Both the position numbers and the translations under genes were made by a program. This document shows positions 1 through 7,193 of a stretch of 15,733 nucleotides of DNA, in pieces (the first letter of the stretch is position 1; each line of letters begins with the position of its first letter). The stretch comes from Verrucomicrobiota bacterium (GTDB lineage: Bacteria > Verrucomicrobiota > Verrucomicrobiia > Opitutales > Opitutaceae): the NCBI GenBank assembly GCA_023430565.1, contig JAEZAD010000269.1, positions 1 through 15,733 on the forward strand. Reading direction: 5' to 3'. Below the pieces are notes generated by a model. It was not told where the DNA came from. It saw only the letters and a program-made list of their open reading frames with translations, and did not search any database.

Positions 1-1
1 T

Positions 2-2689
2 GTCAAAGATGAGGAGACCGGCCATGGGATTCCAGGCGCTACCGTGGACTTATATTTACAATATACGGATCTGACAACAGGAAATGATGATTGGAAGCTG
101 GACGATACAATAGTAGCAGACGCTTCCGGAAATTATACCTTTGACGGTGTATCTTCTTATGCGAATTATGTAGTTAAGGCCAAAGCCGAAGGCTACGAAG
201 AACGGGAGGAAGATTACATCATAGTTCAGATGGGAAGAGCGGACAAAACCGGACAGGATATCAAGCTACAAAGGAGCGGCGGCCCCATCACCTACACCAT
301 AACCGTAACAAATGGCACAGCCAGCCCAGCCACAGCAGCGGCGGGTGATACTATTACCCTTACGGCAAACACCGCGCCTGCGGGCCAGCAATTTAAGGAA
401 TGGATTTGCACAAGCGGCAACGCAAACATTATATACGATGGGATGGCATGGTCATGGAAATTCATTATGCCTGCGGCGGCTGTGGAGGTCAAGGCCGTTT
501 ATGAAGTAATCCCATATCTTAAAGTGCTGGGTGTCTCCGTTAACGACACCAACAAGGACAGCATCACTGGGCAGGGCATCAGCGGTGGCGTAAGTTACGA
601 CCCGACTACCAAGACGCTGACCCTGAATAACGCAGTCATCACTTCCTCCCTATCTGAAGCGATTGCCATATATACGGTCGATGACCTAAACGTCAAGCTT
701 GTGGGTCAGAACCAGATAGGCACAGCGCCAAGCAACCCGGCGAATAGGGAAGACTACAGTGTGGGAATTGGAATCAACAGCGAAAAATCACTTTCTCTCA
801 CAGGCGAGGGCAGTCTGACTGTGTATGACTCTAGCATAGGCATTTTTGGGGTTGAAAATCTGACAATAGACATTGGTGGCAGCCTGATTGTGATGGAATA
901 TGGAGATCTGGGCATGGCCTGCTGCTTGAAAACATATGGCGTGCTCACCATCGAAAGGGGCAGTCTGAACCTGACTTCATACGATTCCAAGGGTTTGTCC
1001 GGCGGCAGCATCGTAATTAACGGCGACGTTATCACCGCCCAGACGCAGGGAGCATCCGGTCACTTTGCCTTCAATACGGAGCCTTCCTTCGGCGGCGCTT
1101 ATGCGCATCGGGTATTCGCCGGCGAAAACGCAGACTCGGCTGTAGAAGTCACAAGCCCGGACGCATTGACATTCACCGCCAGCAAATATGTGCGGATACA
1201 GCCGGAGGGTGCGAAAATCTATACCATTTCCTTTAACACAAATGGTGGCAATGCTCTCTACCCCGGTACTCTAACCACCGGTGCAGACGGTAAGTTATCT
1301 GTTCTTTCTATTCCGACACGCTCTGGCAACTACCGTTTTGACGGCTGGTATACAGCGGCAAGCGGCGGCACACAAGTTACCACAAGCACTGTGTTTAATG
1401 CCAATACTACCATCTATGCCCACTGGACTTATACAGGCGGGGATGATAGCGGCGGCGATTCTTCCTCCGGCGGCAGCACAACCACACCACCTGCCACCCC
1501 TCCATCTGTCTCCGGTTCTACGGCCACCACGACGGTGACCACAACTACGGGTGCGGATGGCAAAGCTGCGGCTTCTGTTCCAGCTGCTCAGGTTGACAGC
1601 GCTTTGAAGCAGGCCAAGGAAGCGGCCGCCAAGTCTGGCGATGCACCCAGGGTTGAAATTAAAGTTAATGCACCGGCTAATGCAACCTCTGTGGAAACGA
1701 CGGTGCCACAGGCTGCCATGACAGCCATTGCAAGTGGCAGTTTGCAAGACATGACAATCTCCAGTCCTGTGGCTAACCTGACCTTTGATGGGGCGGCTCT
1801 TATTACCATAGCAGGAGCAGCGGCAGGAGATGTGAAGTTCTCCGCTTCCAGGGTGGATACAGCGAACCTTCCTGCGGCAGTACAGGCCCTTATAGGTAAC
1901 CGCCCAGTTTATGAATTCAGCGTTACTAGCGGTGGCAATACCATTTCTCAATTTGGAGGAAATGTTACTGTAGCGGTTCCGTACCAGCTCGGTGAAGGTG
2001 AAGACCCCAACGCAGTCATCATCAGCTTCATTAACGCCAGTGGTAATCTTGAGATTGTTACAAATGGACGCTATGATGCTGCAACCGGAACAGTGGTCTT
2101 CACCACTGACCACTTCTCCAAGTATGCCATAGGCTACAACAGGATTAATTTCACGGATGTGACCGATTCAGCCTGGTATGCCGATGCAGTGACCTTTCTG
2201 GCCGCCCGGGGCATCACCAGCGGCACCACAGCAACGACCTTCAGCCCCGATGCGACGCTAACAAGAGGCCAGTTCATCACACTATTGATGCGGGCCTACA
2301 ACATGGCACCCGATGAAAACACTGCGAACAACTTCTCCGATGCGGGCAACACCTATTACACCGGTTACCTGGCAGCAGCCAAGCGCCTCGGCATCACAAG
2401 CGGCGTGGGCGGGAATAAGTTTGCCCCCGAACAGGCCATCACTCGTCAGGAGATGTTCACCATGCTATACAACGCACTGAAATCTCTTGGCAAGCTACCC
2501 GAAGGTGACAGCGGCAAGACTCTTGCAGATTTCACAGACAGCGGCGAAGTGGAGCCTTGGGCGACCGAGGCCATGACTGCACTGGCGAAATCCGGTACCA
2601 TCGCAGGCAGCGGCGGCAAGCTCGACCCAACGGGTAGGTCCACCCGCGCCCAAATGGCGCAGGTGCTGTATAACCTGTTAGGGGAGTAG
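2..2689 (+). CDS. Large surface protein with three C-terminal SLH domains (5' end outside window)
   Basis: The frame is open from base 2 with no start or signal peptide, so this is the 3' part of a longer gene; the GTG at 44 lies inside a domain and is not the start. Domains in order: a carboxypeptidase-regulatory/Cna-B-like beta-sandwich (about 2-280, with GIPGATVDL and GNYTFDGV); a repeat-type beta domain (about 287-515); a beta-rich region with SGGVSYDPTTKTLTLNN resembling carbohydrate-binding modules of clostridial surface proteins (about 520-1200); an InlB/Listeria-Bacteroides repeat (about 1215-1430, FNTNGG to FDGWYTAASGGTQV to YAHW); a Gly/Ser/Thr/Pro linker (about 1435-1555); a domain often found before SLH repeats (about 1556-2140); and three SLH domains (about 2144-2686, FTDV...WYADAV, FSDAG...YYTGYL, FTDSGEVEPWATEAM). 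SLH domains bind pyruvylated secondary cell-wall polymer, so the protein should be anchored to the cell surface non-covalently. No catalytic domain is visible; adhesion or a structural role is inferred. Base composition is more GC-rich than in the central transporter genes. Confidence 0.9.
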   Translation, partial: VKDEETGHGIPGATVDLYLQYTDLTTGNDDWKLDDTIVADASGNYTFDGVSSYANYVVKAKAEGYEEREEDYIIVQMGRADKTGQDIKLQRSGGPITYTITVTNGTASPATAAAGDTITLTANTAPAGQQFKEWICTSGNANIIYDGMAWSWKFIMPAAAVEVKAVYEVIPYLKVLGVSVNDTNKDSITGQGISGGVSYDPTTKTLTLNNAVITSSLSEAIAIYTVDDLNVKLVGQNQIGTAPSNPANREDYSVGIGINSEKSLSLTGEGSLTVYDSSIGIFGVENLTIDIGGSLIVMEYGDLGMACCLKTYGVLTIERGSLNLTSYDSKGLSGGSIVINGDVITAQTQGASGHFAFNTEPSFGGAYAHRVFAGENADSAVEVTSPDALTFTASKYVRIQPEGAKIYTISFNTNGGNALYPGTLTTGADGKLSVLSIPTRSGNYRFDGWYTAASGGTQVTTSTVFNANTTIYAHWTYTGGDDSGGDSSSGGSTTTPPATPPSVSGSTATTTVTTTTGADGKAAASVPAAQVDSALKQAKEAAAKSGDAPRVEIKVNAPANATSVETTVPQAAMTAIASGSLQDMTISSPVANLTFDGAALITIAGAAAGDVKFSASRVDTANLPAAVQALIGNRPVYEFSVTSGGNTISQFGGNVTVAVPYQLGEGEDPNAVIISFINASGNLEIVTNGRYDAATGTVVFTTDHFSKYAIGYNRINFTDVTDSAWYADAVTFLAARGITSGTTATTFSPDATLTRGQFITLLMRAYNMAPDENTANNFSDAGNTYYTGYLAAAKRLGITSGVGGNKFAPEQAITRQEMFTMLYNALKSLGKLPEGDSGKTLADFTDSGEVEPWATEAMTALAKSGTIAGSGGKLDPTGRSTRAQMAQVLYNLLGE

Positions 2690-2713
2690 CAACAAAACAA
2701 GACTTTTAACAGC

Positions 2714-2755
2714 AGCGAGCCCATAGGCGTTTTCAGCTTGTGGGCTTGCTTTTTT
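2714..2755 (+). terminator. Rho-independent terminator of the SLH protein gene
   Basis: An 11-bp stem pairs GCGAGCCCATA (2715-2725) with TGTGGGCTTGC (2739-2749) using two G-U pairs, with a 13-nt loop. A run of six T follows at 2750-2755. It lies 25 bases after the TAG stop, in the right orientation. Confidence 0.88.
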
Positions 2756-2801
2756 CGTATTCAATTACTTTGGAAATAGGCTATGTATTCACAGACTTTA
2801 G

Positions 2802-2819
2802 GGTATGTTTATACATACC
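2802..2819. repeat. Perfect short dyad in the SLH-GntR intergenic region
   Basis: GGTATGT (2802-2808) and ACATACC (2813-2819) are perfect inverted arms around TTAT. There is no T-run after it, so it is not a standard terminator. It lies about 85 bases upstream of the GntR promoter dyad and does not share its sequence. It could be a second protein-binding site or a chance dyad. Confidence 0.4.
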
Positions 2820-2887
2820 AGACTTCAGGTTAATCATGTAATGTCCTTTTTATTTCAGTTTCTTCAGATAAAGAGAAATTTATAATA

Positions 2888-2935
2888 AACAGCATATAAC
2901 AGTTGACATACTGTTATATGCTGTTATATACTGTT
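2888..2935 (+). promoter_or_regulatory. Promoter and probable autoregulatory operator of the GntR-ABC operon
   Basis: The -35 box TTGACA (2903-2908) and -10 box TATACT (2927-2932) are 18 bp apart, an almost ideal vegetative promoter. A perfect inverted repeat covers it: AACAGCATATAACAGT (2888-2903) and ACTGTTATATGCTGTT (2910-2925), six bases apart. A further overlapping copy, CTGTTATATACTGTT, runs from 2921 to 2935. The CTGTT pentamer therefore appears on the top strand at 2911, 2921 and 2931, and on the bottom strand at 2888-2892 and 2898-2902. Within each strand the copies are exactly 10 bp apart, one helical turn. Because the array covers both promoter boxes, a protein bound here would block polymerase. 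The YtrA-type regulator encoded just downstream is the obvious candidate, as such regulators commonly repress their own operons; binding itself is inferred. Confidence 0.85.
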
Positions 2936-2955
2936 TGTAGAAAGGGAGTTACGAT

Positions 2956-3327
2956 ATGCATATTATACTTAACAACTCTTCTATGACACCTATTTATGAA
3001 CAACTAATGGAACAGATTAAGAATGAAATCATCGCCGGAAGCCTTGGTACCAATGAGGCACTTCCCTCTGTTAGAGCGCTTTCAGGAGAATTGAAGATCA
3101 GTGCGCTGACTGTGAAAAAAGCCTACGATTGCCTTGAAGAAGAAGGTTTTGTCATCACAGTGCATGGAAAAGGGACCTTTGTTGCCGCTGCTGACAAGCA
3201 GCTTGCTGTTGAAGCAAGGAAAAAGGCTGTGGAGGATGATTTTTTCAAAGCTGTTGAGAAGGCCAAAACAATAGGAATGAGCAATGAGGAAATCAGAGAA
3301 ATCGTTGATATTATATTGGAGGATTAA
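2956..3327 (+). CDS. GntR-family (YtrA-type) transcriptional regulator
   Basis: This is a 123-residue DNA-binding regulator of the short YtrA type. A winged helix-turn-helix fills residues 12-77 (IYEQLMEQIKNEI, LPSVRALSGELKIS, LTVKKAYDCLEEEGF, and the wing VHGKGTFVA). A short helical tail, about residues 80-123, probably serves dimerisation; there is no large effector-binding domain, which is the defining feature of this subfamily. The ATG at 2956 follows AGGGAG (2943-2948) with good spacing. It is the first gene of a three-gene operon, two bases before the ATPase start. YtrA-type regulators usually repress the ABC transporter encoded with them and respond to cell-envelope or antimicrobial stress. 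The phased CTGTT array immediately upstream is the likely target. The inducer cannot be read from the sequence. Confidence 0.92.
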   Translation: MHIILNNSSMTPIYEQLMEQIKNEIIAGSLGTNEALPSVRALSGELKISALTVKKAYDCLEEEGFVITVHGKGTFVAAADKQLAVEARKKAVEDDFFKAVEKAKTIGMSNEEIREIVDIILED

Positions 3328-3329
3328 CT

Positions 3330-4178
3330 ATGGTTTCAGCGAAAAATCTTGTAAAGAAATACCGAGATTTCAGCCTGAATATATCTATGGAAATTCCAAA
3401 AGGCAGAGTTACTGGTCTTGTTGGGAAAAATGGCGCTGGTAAAAGCACCACCATTAAACTCATTTTAGGGCTTACTAAAGCGGATGCAGGCAGTATTACT
3501 GTTTTGGGAAAGGAAGCAAGCAGTCTAAGTGAGAAAGAGAAGGAACAAATTGGTGTCGCTCTTTCAGACTCGGGATTCAGTAACTATCTTAATGTGGAAG
3601 ATATCCTACAAATTCTGAAGAGAATGTATCGCAACTTTGATTCAGAAAAATTCAGAAAAGACTGTAGGGTCTTTAAAATTCCGTTTGATAAATGTTTGAA
3701 AGATTTTTCAACCGGTATGAAAGCTAAAGTACGCGTTCTGGTTGCATTAAGTCATAAGGCAAAGCTGCTTATTATGGACGAGCCGACGGCAGGTTTGGAT
3801 GTGGAGGCGCGAAACGAAATTCTGGACATGATGCGCAGATATCTCTCAGAAGATGAAGAGCGCTCCATCCTGATTACCTCACATATTTCTTCCGATCTTG
3901 AAGGGTTATGTGATGATATTTACCTGATTCATAACGGAAAGATTATCTTACATGAGGATACCGACAGGATTCTGGCGAAGTATGCGATTCTGAAGGTGGA
4001 TGAGAAGCTGTATAAGAGGCTGGATAAATCCTATCTGCTATCGACCAGAACAGAAAGCTACGGATATGCATGCTTTACCAATGAAAAACAGTACTATACG
4101 GAGAATTATCCGGGTATTGTAGTGGAAAATGGCGGGATCGATGAGCTTATCCTGATGCTGACAGGAGGAAAAAGTTAA
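3330..4178 (+). CDS. ABC transporter ATP-binding protein (BcrA/YtrB-like exporter ATPase)
   Basis: This 282-residue nucleotide-binding subunit energises an ABC-2 type exporter. Visible motifs are Walker A GKNGAGKST (residues 32-40), a degenerate signature FSTGMKAKV starting near 126 in place of LSGGQ, Walker B LLIMDEPTAGLD starting at 146, and the switch histidine in LITSHIS (H185). A C-terminal extension of about 80 residues follows the ATPase core. The degenerate FSTGM signature and the extension are common in exporters of the BcrA/YtrB/Pmt kind. The ribosome binding site GGAGG lies inside the last codons of the GntR gene and the start is two bases after that gene's stop, so the two are translationally coupled. 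The stop TAA overlaps the permease ATG by one base (TAATG). Function in self-protection or export of a peptide or antibiotic is a family-based inference. Confidence 0.92.
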   Translation: MVSAKNLVKKYRDFSLNISMEIPKGRVTGLVGKNGAGKSTTIKLILGLTKADAGSITVLGKEASSLSEKEKEQIGVALSDSGFSNYLNVEDILQILKRMYRNFDSEKFRKDCRVFKIPFDKCLKDFSTGMKAKVRVLVALSHKAKLLIMDEPTAGLDVEARNEILDMMRRYLSEDEERSILITSHISSDLEGLCDDIYLIHNGKIILHEDTDRILAKYAILKVDEKLYKRLDKSYLLSTRTESYGYACFTNEKQYYTENYPGIVVENGGIDELILMLTGGKS

Positions 4179-4831
4179 TGGCTGGATTATTTGTAAAGGA
4201 TATTCGTCTGCTCTTACAGAGAAAGCAAACACTCATCCTCTTTCTAGTGGTTGCCTTATTTATGGGATTTACCATGGAAGGTACTTTTATCATTGGATAT
4301 ATGTCGCTTATAGTCGTTGTTTTTACTATAGGCACCATAAGCTTTGACGAAGCAGACAACTGCTATCCCTTCCTAATGACATTGCCCATAAAGCGTAGCG
4401 ACTATGTAAAAGAGAAGTATATCTTCTGCTTTCTAGGTGGATTGTGTGGTTGGGCATTATCTGTTGTGATTTACCTGATTGCAAATATCTCTAGGGGAAT
4501 TCCAATAGATATTGGTAGTGAATTGCTTAAGGCGGCAATATATATTCCAGTTTTAATTGTAATATGCTCAGTTATGATCTCATTCCAGTTGAAGTTTGGG
4601 GTAGAAAAAAGCCGTATCGTTACAATAATACTCTGCGGTGGAATTACTGCTGTCGGACTAGTCGGAAGCAAATTGCTAAAAAACACGGATATAGAGATGA
4701 GTGTATGGATTGAAAAATTGAATCAAGTATCGGGTGGTGTCCTATTGGCCATAAGTCTGCTGGTTGCAATCACAATTTTCATAGGGTCCTACCTGTGGAG
4801 CCTATCCTTCATGAATAAGAAAGAATACTAG
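4178..4831 (+). CDS. ABC-2 type permease partner of the upstream ATPase
   Basis: This is a 217-residue integral membrane protein with about six hydrophobic segments (roughly residues 17-35, 36-56, 75-97, 112-131, 139-160 and 183-207). The N-terminus LFVKDIRLLLQRKQTLILF is typical of short ABC-2 permeases in which a basic amphipathic stretch precedes the first membrane helix. The conserved-looking FDEADNCYPFLMTLPIKRSDYVKEKYIF (around residues 50-77; only key positions matter here: the acidic D/E pair and the TLP-K-R-YV-KY run) is characteristic of this permease group. Its ATG overlaps the ATPase stop by one base, so equal synthesis by coupling is expected. It would form the membrane channel of the exporter. 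Only one permease is present, so a homodimer is likely. The substrate is unknown. Confidence 0.87.
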   Translation: MAGLFVKDIRLLLQRKQTLILFLVVALFMGFTMEGTFIIGYMSLIVVVFTIGTISFDEADNCYPFLMTLPIKRSDYVKEKYIFCFLGGLCGWALSVVIYLIANISRGIPIDIGSELLKAAIYIPVLIVICSVMISFQLKFGVEKSRIVTIILCGGITAVGLVGSKLLKNTDIEMSVWIEKLNQVSGGVLLAISLLVAITIFIGSYLWSLSFMNKKEY

Positions 4832-4981
4832 GACTCGGTCACCGGAAGCAGGCAGTAGTCGGAATGTAAAGTGGAGGATTTTTAAGACAAACGAAAAGGC
4901 AAGCCAATGGAGAAAATCCTGAGAAGTTGAAGGCAGAAGAAGACGCCATAGCGAGATTAGGCAGAGTTTAATGCTGGAACC
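4832..4981. other. Convergent intergenic region with a short orphan reading frame
   Basis: This gap separates the convergent exporter operon and the kinase gene. No clear terminator is present on either strand. An 8-bp inverted repeat, AGGATTTT (4875-4882) and AAAATCCT (4913-4920), is too widely spaced to judge. On the plus strand 4870-4971 is open for 33 codons, ends in TAA, and reads ...NGENPEKLKAEEDAIARLGRV. This looks like a protein C-terminus, but there is no start codon with a ribosome binding site. It may be the remnant of a deleted gene; I do not recognise the family. Confidence 0.3.
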
Positions 4982-5923
4982 TTATTCAAACGATAGGGAG
5001 AGTGAAGACCCATCGGCAAATTCGCGGTATCTCAATTCTTCCAGCATCCTGTTGACCTCATCCATGGTGGGGATTGATGCGGAAGCACCTCTTTTGGATA
5101 CTGCCAAAGATGACGCTGCCGAGGCTTTTTCAAGGCATTCCGGAATATTGGTTCCTCTGGCGAGGCATGCCAGAAAAAAGCCTGTAAATGTGTCACCGGC
5201 TGCTGTCGTGTCTGTAACCGCAACATCGTAAGTACCATGATAGTAGGTATGGTTTAAGTCACGGTAAACAACCCCGCGGCTACCCAGGGTCAGGATAACC
5301 GAAGTGTTCGGATATCTTTCCATCAATGCATCCAGTATCTCCTGTAAGGTATTTTTTCCTGTAAGCTCTTGCCCTTCAATTTCATTAATCAGAAGAATAG
5401 ATACGAGGTGAAATGGGAATTTATCCAGTAAATCTTTTTCCATGGGGGAAGGATTAAAGGCAACTTTGATTCCCATTTCAGAGCATTTTCTTGCGATATA
5501 GGAGATGCAGCTTATCTCATTCTGAAGGAGAACAAGATCCCCTTCAGAAAAATCGCTCAATACTCTGTCGACATAATCCTCAGAGATTGTTCTGTTTGAG
5601 CCTCCATAGATGATAATTGAATTCTCTCCCTCACGGTTCACCTGTATGAGTGCATGACCGTTAACCACATCGGTCTGCTCGAGGTAATGGGTGTTTACCT
5701 TGTTTTCCTCCAAAGTGGCCTTTAATTGTAACCCATCACGTCCTATTTTACCTGCATGGTACACCTCGGCACCTGCTTTGGACAATGCGATGGATTGGTT
5801 CAGTCCCTTTCCGCCGCAAAAGTACTCCAGATTGTCGGCAGAAAGAGTCTCACCCGGTCTTACAAAATGATGTACATGATAAACGTGATCAATATTCAGA
5901 GAGCCAAAGTTAAGTATTCGCAT
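4982..5923 (-). CDS. Ribokinase-like PfkB-family carbohydrate kinase
   Basis: This 313-residue kinase would use ATP to phosphorylate a sugar, most likely ribose to ribose 5-phosphate, in the cytoplasm. PfkB signatures are clear: the substrate-binding glycine motif GGKGLNQ (residues 37-43) and the anion-hole/catalytic motif DTTAAGDTF (238-246), with D244 as the expected base. The DTTAAGDTF form closely resembles classical ribokinases. The N-terminal ILNFGSLNIDHVYHV matches the first strand and the Asp that contacts sugar in the family. An upstream in-frame start at 5974 would overlap the repressor gene; the ATG at 5923 is preferred because GGAGA (5935-5931) sits at ideal spacing. It lies 25 bases downstream of the LacI repressor gene on the same strand and is probably cotranscribed with it. 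The neighbouring nucleoside hydrolase, which releases a pentose, supports a ribokinase role, but another sugar or nucleoside kinase activity is possible. Confidence 0.85.
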   Translation of the reverse strand: MRILNFGSLNIDHVYHVHHFVRPGETLSADNLEYFCGGKGLNQSIALSKAGAEVYHAGKIGRDGLQLKATLEENKVNTHYLEQTDVVNGHALIQVNREGENSIIIYGGSNRTISEDYVDRVLSDFSEGDLVLLQNEISCISYIARKCSEMGIKVAFNPSPMEKDLLDKFPFHLVSILLINEIEGQELTGKNTLQEILDALMERYPNTSVILTLGSRGVVYRDLNHTYYHGTYDVAVTDTTAAGDTFTGFFLACLARGTNIPECLEKASAASSLAVSKRGASASIPTMDEVNRMLEELRYREFADGSSLSLSFE

Positions 5924-5948
5924 CAAGTATTCTCCTTGTATAGCATAA

Positions 5949-6965
5949 TTAAGAGCAAGGTTTGCAACTTCCACGAACCTTTAAAACAGGTTTGAATACA
6001 AAGGTTTGTCCAGGGTCGGACTCCTTGTTCAGAATAGCCATTACCTGTCGGACGCATTCCTTTCCGATATCCGCGATAGGCTGGGCTACAGTGGTTAGTG
6101 GAGGATCCAGAAAATCAGACAGAAAAATATCGTCAAAGCCTATCACCGATAGATCATTGGGTATCCGTAAATGATAATGCCTGCTTTCCCGGTAAATGCC
6201 CAAAGCCATCATGTCATTGCATGCAAAAATCGCCGTAACATTCTGTCCTAGAAGGTAAGGAAGCGCGCGGCTGCCGCTTTCAACGTGAAAGTCTCCCGTG
6301 TAAACCAAATCAGGTTCAAAAGGTATATGGGCCTCGTCAAGGGCCTGTTTATAACCCTGGAGTCTGGATACGGCACCGGGAATATTCGGAGGTCCCGATA
6401 CACACCCGATCCTCAAGTGGCCAAGCCCCAGCAGATACTTTGTGGCAAGGTAACCGCCTAATTGCTGATCCAGTACCACCGAAGTGATGCCGGGCTCATT
6501 GAAAACACGGTCAACCATTATGATAGGAACACTGCAACTGCCAACTGCCTCCAAAAACTTATCCTTATCCTCTTCATTAAAGGAATTGGATGCTGCCATG
6601 ATGATGGCATCAGCGTTTCTGTCTAAAAAGATATTCAGGTATTCAAGATCCCGTTTCGCCGAATCCTGAGTGTTGCTGTAGAGAACATTGTAGCCATATT
6701 TATAGGATTCCTCTTCAATGACCTTTGCCAGTTCGGAAAAGTATAGGTTGCTTATATCCGGGAGTACGAGTCCTATTGTATGGGTTTCTTTTGTCACCAT
6801 ACTAACGGCGATGTGGCTAGGACGATAGTTCAACTCGCGTGCCGCTTTCAGTATTTCCTTCTTGGCCGCTTCCGATATTCTGTTAGGTTTATTATTAAGC
6901 ACCAGCGAAACCGTTGTTGTGGAAAGACCGACCTTTTTGGCTACATCTTGAATTGTTGCCCTCAA
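5949..6965 (-). CDS. LacI-family transcriptional repressor
   Basis: This 338-residue regulator has the standard LacI layout. An N-terminal helix-turn-helix covers residues 2-22 (ATIQDVAKKVGLSTTTVSLVL). A hinge helix lies around 48-60 (RPSHIAVSMVTKETHTIG), followed by a two-lobed periplasmic-binding-protein-like sensor (about 62-330: GLVLPDISNLYFSEL, ADAIIMAAS, GCVSGPPNIPGAVSRLQGY, AIFACNDMMALG, VIGFDDIFLSDFLDPPLTTV). The start is TTG at 6965, in front of a GGGGGTG ribosome binding site, and gives the canonical short N-terminus. The gene is divergent from the nucleoside hydrolase-transporter genes and upstream of the kinase. Two sites sharing TTTAGATAAAACG in the divergent control region are the likely operators, so it probably represses both transcription units until a sugar or nucleoside ligand binds. 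The ligand is not visible from sequence. Confidence 0.92.
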   Translation of the reverse strand: MRATIQDVAKKVGLSTTTVSLVLNNKPNRISEAAKKEILKAARELNYRPSHIAVSMVTKETHTIGLVLPDISNLYFSELAKVIEEESYKYGYNVLYSNTQDSAKRDLEYLNIFLDRNADAIIMAASNSFNEEDKDKFLEAVGSCSVPIIMVDRVFNEPGITSVVLDQQLGGYLATKYLLGLGHLRIGCVSGPPNIPGAVSRLQGYKQALDEAHIPFEPDLVYTGDFHVESGSRALPYLLGQNVTAIFACNDMMALGIYRESRHYHLRIPNDLSVIGFDDIFLSDFLDPPLTTVAQPIADIGKECVRQVMAILNKESDPGQTFVFKPVLKVRGSCKPCS

Positions 6966-6995
6966 AAGAACACCCCCTTTTAAATTAGAGATTTA

Positions 6996-7011
6996 GATAA
7001 AACGGTTAATC
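6996..7011. promoter_or_regulatory. Candidate LacI-type operator 1 (repressor side)
   Basis: GATAAAACGGTTAATC is an imperfect palindrome centred on CG, with 12 of 16 positions self-complementary, the usual form of LacI-family operators. It shares the 13 bases TTTAGATAAAACG (6992-7004) with operator 2. It lies just downstream of the -10 box of the minus-strand repressor promoter, where binding would block initiation or clearance. Confidence 0.72.
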
Positions 7012-7020
7012 ATCTTCGTC

Positions 7021-7049
7021 ATTATATCACTCATTTTTTTAAGTATCAA
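7021..7049 (-). promoter_or_regulatory. Promoter of the lacI-type repressor and kinase
   Basis: Read on the minus strand, the -35 box is TTGATA (7049-7044) and the -10 box is TATAAT (7026-7021), separated by exactly 17 bases. Transcription would begin near 7014, inside the candidate operator 1, which fits negative autoregulation. Confidence 0.78.
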
Positions 7050-7071
7050 GTTTATCTCGAAAATTTATGTA

Positions 7072-7100
7072 TTGACAGGGTTAGGGTTTTATAATACCAT
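7072..7100 (+). promoter_or_regulatory. Probable promoter of the nucleoside hydrolase-transporter operon
   Basis: A perfect -35 box TTGACA (7072-7077) is followed at 17 bases by TACCAT (7095-7100), a 4/6 match to the -10 consensus. A better-looking TATAAT at 7090-7095 is only 12 bases from the -35 and so is not paired with it. The weak -10 suits a promoter that needs tight control. Candidate operator 2 lies about 40 bases downstream. Confidence 0.55.
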
Positions 7101-7141
7101 AGGAGCAAGAGGGGACTACACTCTATATTTTTTAATCTTTA

Positions 7142-7157
7142 GATAAAACGATTTACC
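7142..7157. promoter_or_regulatory. Candidate LacI-type operator 2 (hydrolase side)
   Basis: GATAAAACGATTTACC is an imperfect palindrome centred on CG, with 12 of 16 positions self-complementary. It shares TTTAGATAAAACG (7138-7150) with operator 1. It sits in the untranslated leader of the hydrolase operon, downstream of the promoter and upstream of the GGGGGTG ribosome binding site, suggesting a roadblock mechanism or looping to operator 1 about 146 bp away. Confidence 0.72.
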
Positions 7158-7193
7158 TGTATTGCTGAAAAAAATAAGTGGGGGTGCCAAAAA

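Noticed and set aside
1295..2113. A 272-codon open frame on the minus strand inside the SLH protein gene
   Set aside because: It is antisense to a well-supported multidomain protein, its product is a low-complexity Arg/Cys/Gly/Ser-rich string with no domain, and it arises from the GC-rich codon pattern of the real gene.
44..2689. Treating GTG 44 as the true start of the SLH protein
   Set aside because: The frame is open to the window edge and the GTG falls inside a beta-sandwich motif (GIPGATVDL), with no signal peptide or ribosome binding site.
2888..2940. Short repeats upstream of the GntR gene as a CRISPR or transposon end
   Set aside because: The units are 5-15 bases with 10-bp phasing, overlap a promoter and have no spacers, target duplication or transposase; an operator explains them better.
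5756..5995. Plus-strand frames across the kinase and LacI genes (for example 5756-5995 and 6484-6669)
   Set aside because: They are antisense shadows of two genes with strong family motifs and correct ribosome binding sites, and show no recognisable protein features.
7090..7095. TATAAT as the -10 box of the hydrolase promoter
   Set aside because: It is only 12 bases from TTGACA at 7072-7077, too close to work with it. The weaker TACCAT at 17 bases is more consistent, though another upstream -35 for TATAAT cannot be excluded.
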